In this document: in pieces, positions 13,425-14,086 of the stretch
How the letters are laid out: each line of letters begins with the position of its first letter
How positions within the stretch are numbered: the stretch's first letter is position 1
Origin: an uncultured Porphyromonadaceae bacterium
Lineage (GTDB): Bacteria; Bacteroidota; Bacteroidia; Bacteroidales; Muribaculaceae
DNA length: 14,086 bases
Reading direction: 5' to 3'
Assembly (NCBI GenBank): GCA_900550395.1
Contig: URSD01000051.1
Coordinates: 1-14,086 of the forward strand
Translations under genes and position numbers: made by a program
Notes under the pieces: generated by a model
What the model was told of the DNA's origin: nothing
The model's input: only the letters and a program-made list of their open reading frames with translations
The model's database searches: none

Positions 13425-13908
13425 GAAAACAAAGATATTACTCTCGGCGATATGCAGCGCGGCAGTTGTGGCCGCGACGTCGTGCTTCGGGCTGGATGCC
13501 GTGGTGAGCGATGGCTATTACGGCGACGGCTATGACGGGCTGTGGTACAACGGCTATGGCTACGGAAGCAATTATTACGGCGGATACTGGGGCCCGGACT
13601 ACGGATGGGGCCCGGGAGTGCCTCCGCCGCTGATAGGCGGCCCGGGGCCGGCGCGGCCTCCGCAGGTGCGTCCGCCGCAGAGCTCGCCGGGAGCGTCGAG
13701 TGTGCCCAACGGCCCGGTGTTCCCGACGCGGCCCGACGGCACTCAGCGCCCGGGCAATAACGGCCTGCCTACGGGGCGCCCCATCGGTGGCGGCCAGGGC
13801 AGCGTGTCGCCGGGCGGCGCTCCGGTGGCGCTACCGGACGCCGTGCCGGTGCCGACGTCCGGCGGCCTGTCGCCGGAACAGACGTCGGGGAACCGGGGAA
13901 GGAGATAG
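13423..13908 (+). CDS. Small Gly/Tyr/Pro-rich putative lipoprotein
   Basis: A 161-residue protein of unknown function. The N-terminus is a lipoprotein-type signal (MKTKILLSAICS, Ala/Val core, then ATSC with the lipidated Cys at 21); the lipobox is loose but of the SC-ending type common in Bacteroidetes. Residues 29-72 are rich in Gly, Tyr and Trp (GYYGDGYDG, NGYGYGSNYYGG), residues 73-125 in Pro, Gly and Arg, and the rest is low-complexity and ends in RGRR. No catalytic domain is visible; a disordered, surface-anchored protein is likely. I chose the ATG at 13423 because it opens the signal peptide; the alternative at 13393 is in frame. It is the only plus-strand gene in the window. Its strong Shine-Dalgarno site is unusual for this phylum. 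Confidence 0.75.
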   Translation: MKTKILLSAICSAAVVAATSCFGLDAVVSDGYYGDGYDGLWYNGYGYGSNYYGGYWGPDYGWGPGVPPPLIGGPGPARPPQVRPPQSSPGASSVPNGPVFPTRPDGTQRPGNNGLPTGRPIGGGQGSVSPGGAPVALPDAVPVPTSGGLSPEQTSGNRGRR

Positions 13909-13949
13909 TGTGTGAGTTAGGAGTGAGGAGAATGTCCGGAAGGCGAGAT

Positions 13950-13981
13950 ACAGAGGGACAAAAGGTCAGAAGGGACAGAAG
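13950..13981 (+). repeat. Purine-rich ACAGAGGGACA-type repeat
   Basis: ACAGAGGGACAAAAGGTC followed by AGAAGGGACAGAAG resembles the arms of the inverted repeat at 10725-10818. It lies just after the lipoprotein gene, preceded by GAGTTAGGAGTGAGGAG. It is probably a degenerate member of the same dispersed sequence. Confidence 0.45.
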
Positions 13982-14004
13982 AGTTTTTTCAGAATTATTG
14001 TTGT

Positions 14005-14056
14005 CCGGCAAAACGGGAACAACCCGCGCTCGTCGCGGGTTGAATGTGGTTAGCTT
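14005..14056 (-). repeat. Palindromic intergenic repeat PR1, partial copy 4
   Basis: Read on the minus strand, GCTAACC, ATTCAACCCGCG, GCGCGGGTTGTTCCC and CGGACA match the right half of PR1 copy 2 (303-354). The hairpin CAACCCGCG/CGCGGGTTG is at 14020-14042 with a 5-nt loop. The box and the first hairpin are absent: sequence past GCTAACC is unrelated to the other copies. Confidence 0.7.
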
Positions 14057-14057
14057 T

Positions 14058-14065
14058 TACCTTTG
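14058..14065 (+). promoter_or_regulatory. Possible -7 box for a gene beyond the right edge
   Basis: The plus strand reads TACCTTTG followed by CA, a perfect TAnnTTTG of the kind used by many Bacteroidetes genes. No clear TTTG lies 19-21 nt upstream. It borders the end of PR1 copy 4. The predicted start is near 14072, so the gene would lie outside the window. Confidence 0.45.
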
Positions 14066-14086
14066 CAGTCGAGATCTCCGTTAACA

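Overview
The window looks like chromosome from a fairly GC-rich member of the Bacteroidales, most like Muribaculaceae, although Rikenellaceae and Prevotellaceae are not excluded. Four things support this. The promoters carry the Bacteroidetes -7 box TAnnTTTG, twice with a TTTG -33 box 20 nt upstream. The genes mostly lack Shine-Dalgarno sites. Two secreted proteins end in the NLQG...GLYI tail common in this order. The respiratory complex is a three-gene quinol:fumarate reductase / succinate dehydrogenase with a single fused cytochrome b subunit. The family-level assignment is inference.

Layout. 1-495 has no gene; it holds two copies of a palindromic repeat (called PR1 here) in head-to-head orientation, a terminator-bearing fragment homologous to a small-RNA locus elsewhere in the window, and one copy of a second repeat (PR2). 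496-4976, minus strand, is a tight four-gene operon in the order gmd, fucP-like permease, nucleotidyltransferase/GHMP-kinase fusion, fcl. gmd and fcl convert GDP-mannose to GDP-L-fucose. The two middle genes look like uptake and activation of a free sugar, so the operon may join de novo synthesis and salvage of an activated sugar for surface glycans. 5115-6530, minus strand, is a secreted CotH-like kinase. 6691-10540, minus strand, is the sdhCAB/frdCAB operon with a textbook promoter; its cytochrome subunit has an unusual C-terminal extension of about 110 residues.

10541-11447 has no protein gene: it holds the sdh promoter, AT-rich and ACAGAAGGACATAAGG-type repeats, a candidate structured small RNA with an intrinsic terminator (minus strand), and further copies of PR1 and PR2. 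11448-12077 (minus) is a cytidylate kinase-like protein with its own strong promoter. 12220-13185 (minus) is a secreted two-domain beta-rich protein of unknown function. 13423-13908 (plus) is a small Gly/Tyr/Pro-rich putative lipoprotein whose translation start lies in a 25-bp tandem duplication. The last 180 bases hold repeats and a candidate plus-strand promoter for a gene outside the window.

The most distinctive material is the nucleotidyltransferase-kinase fusion in a fucose operon, and the intergenic palindromes whose stems differ in sequence between copies yet stay self-complementary.
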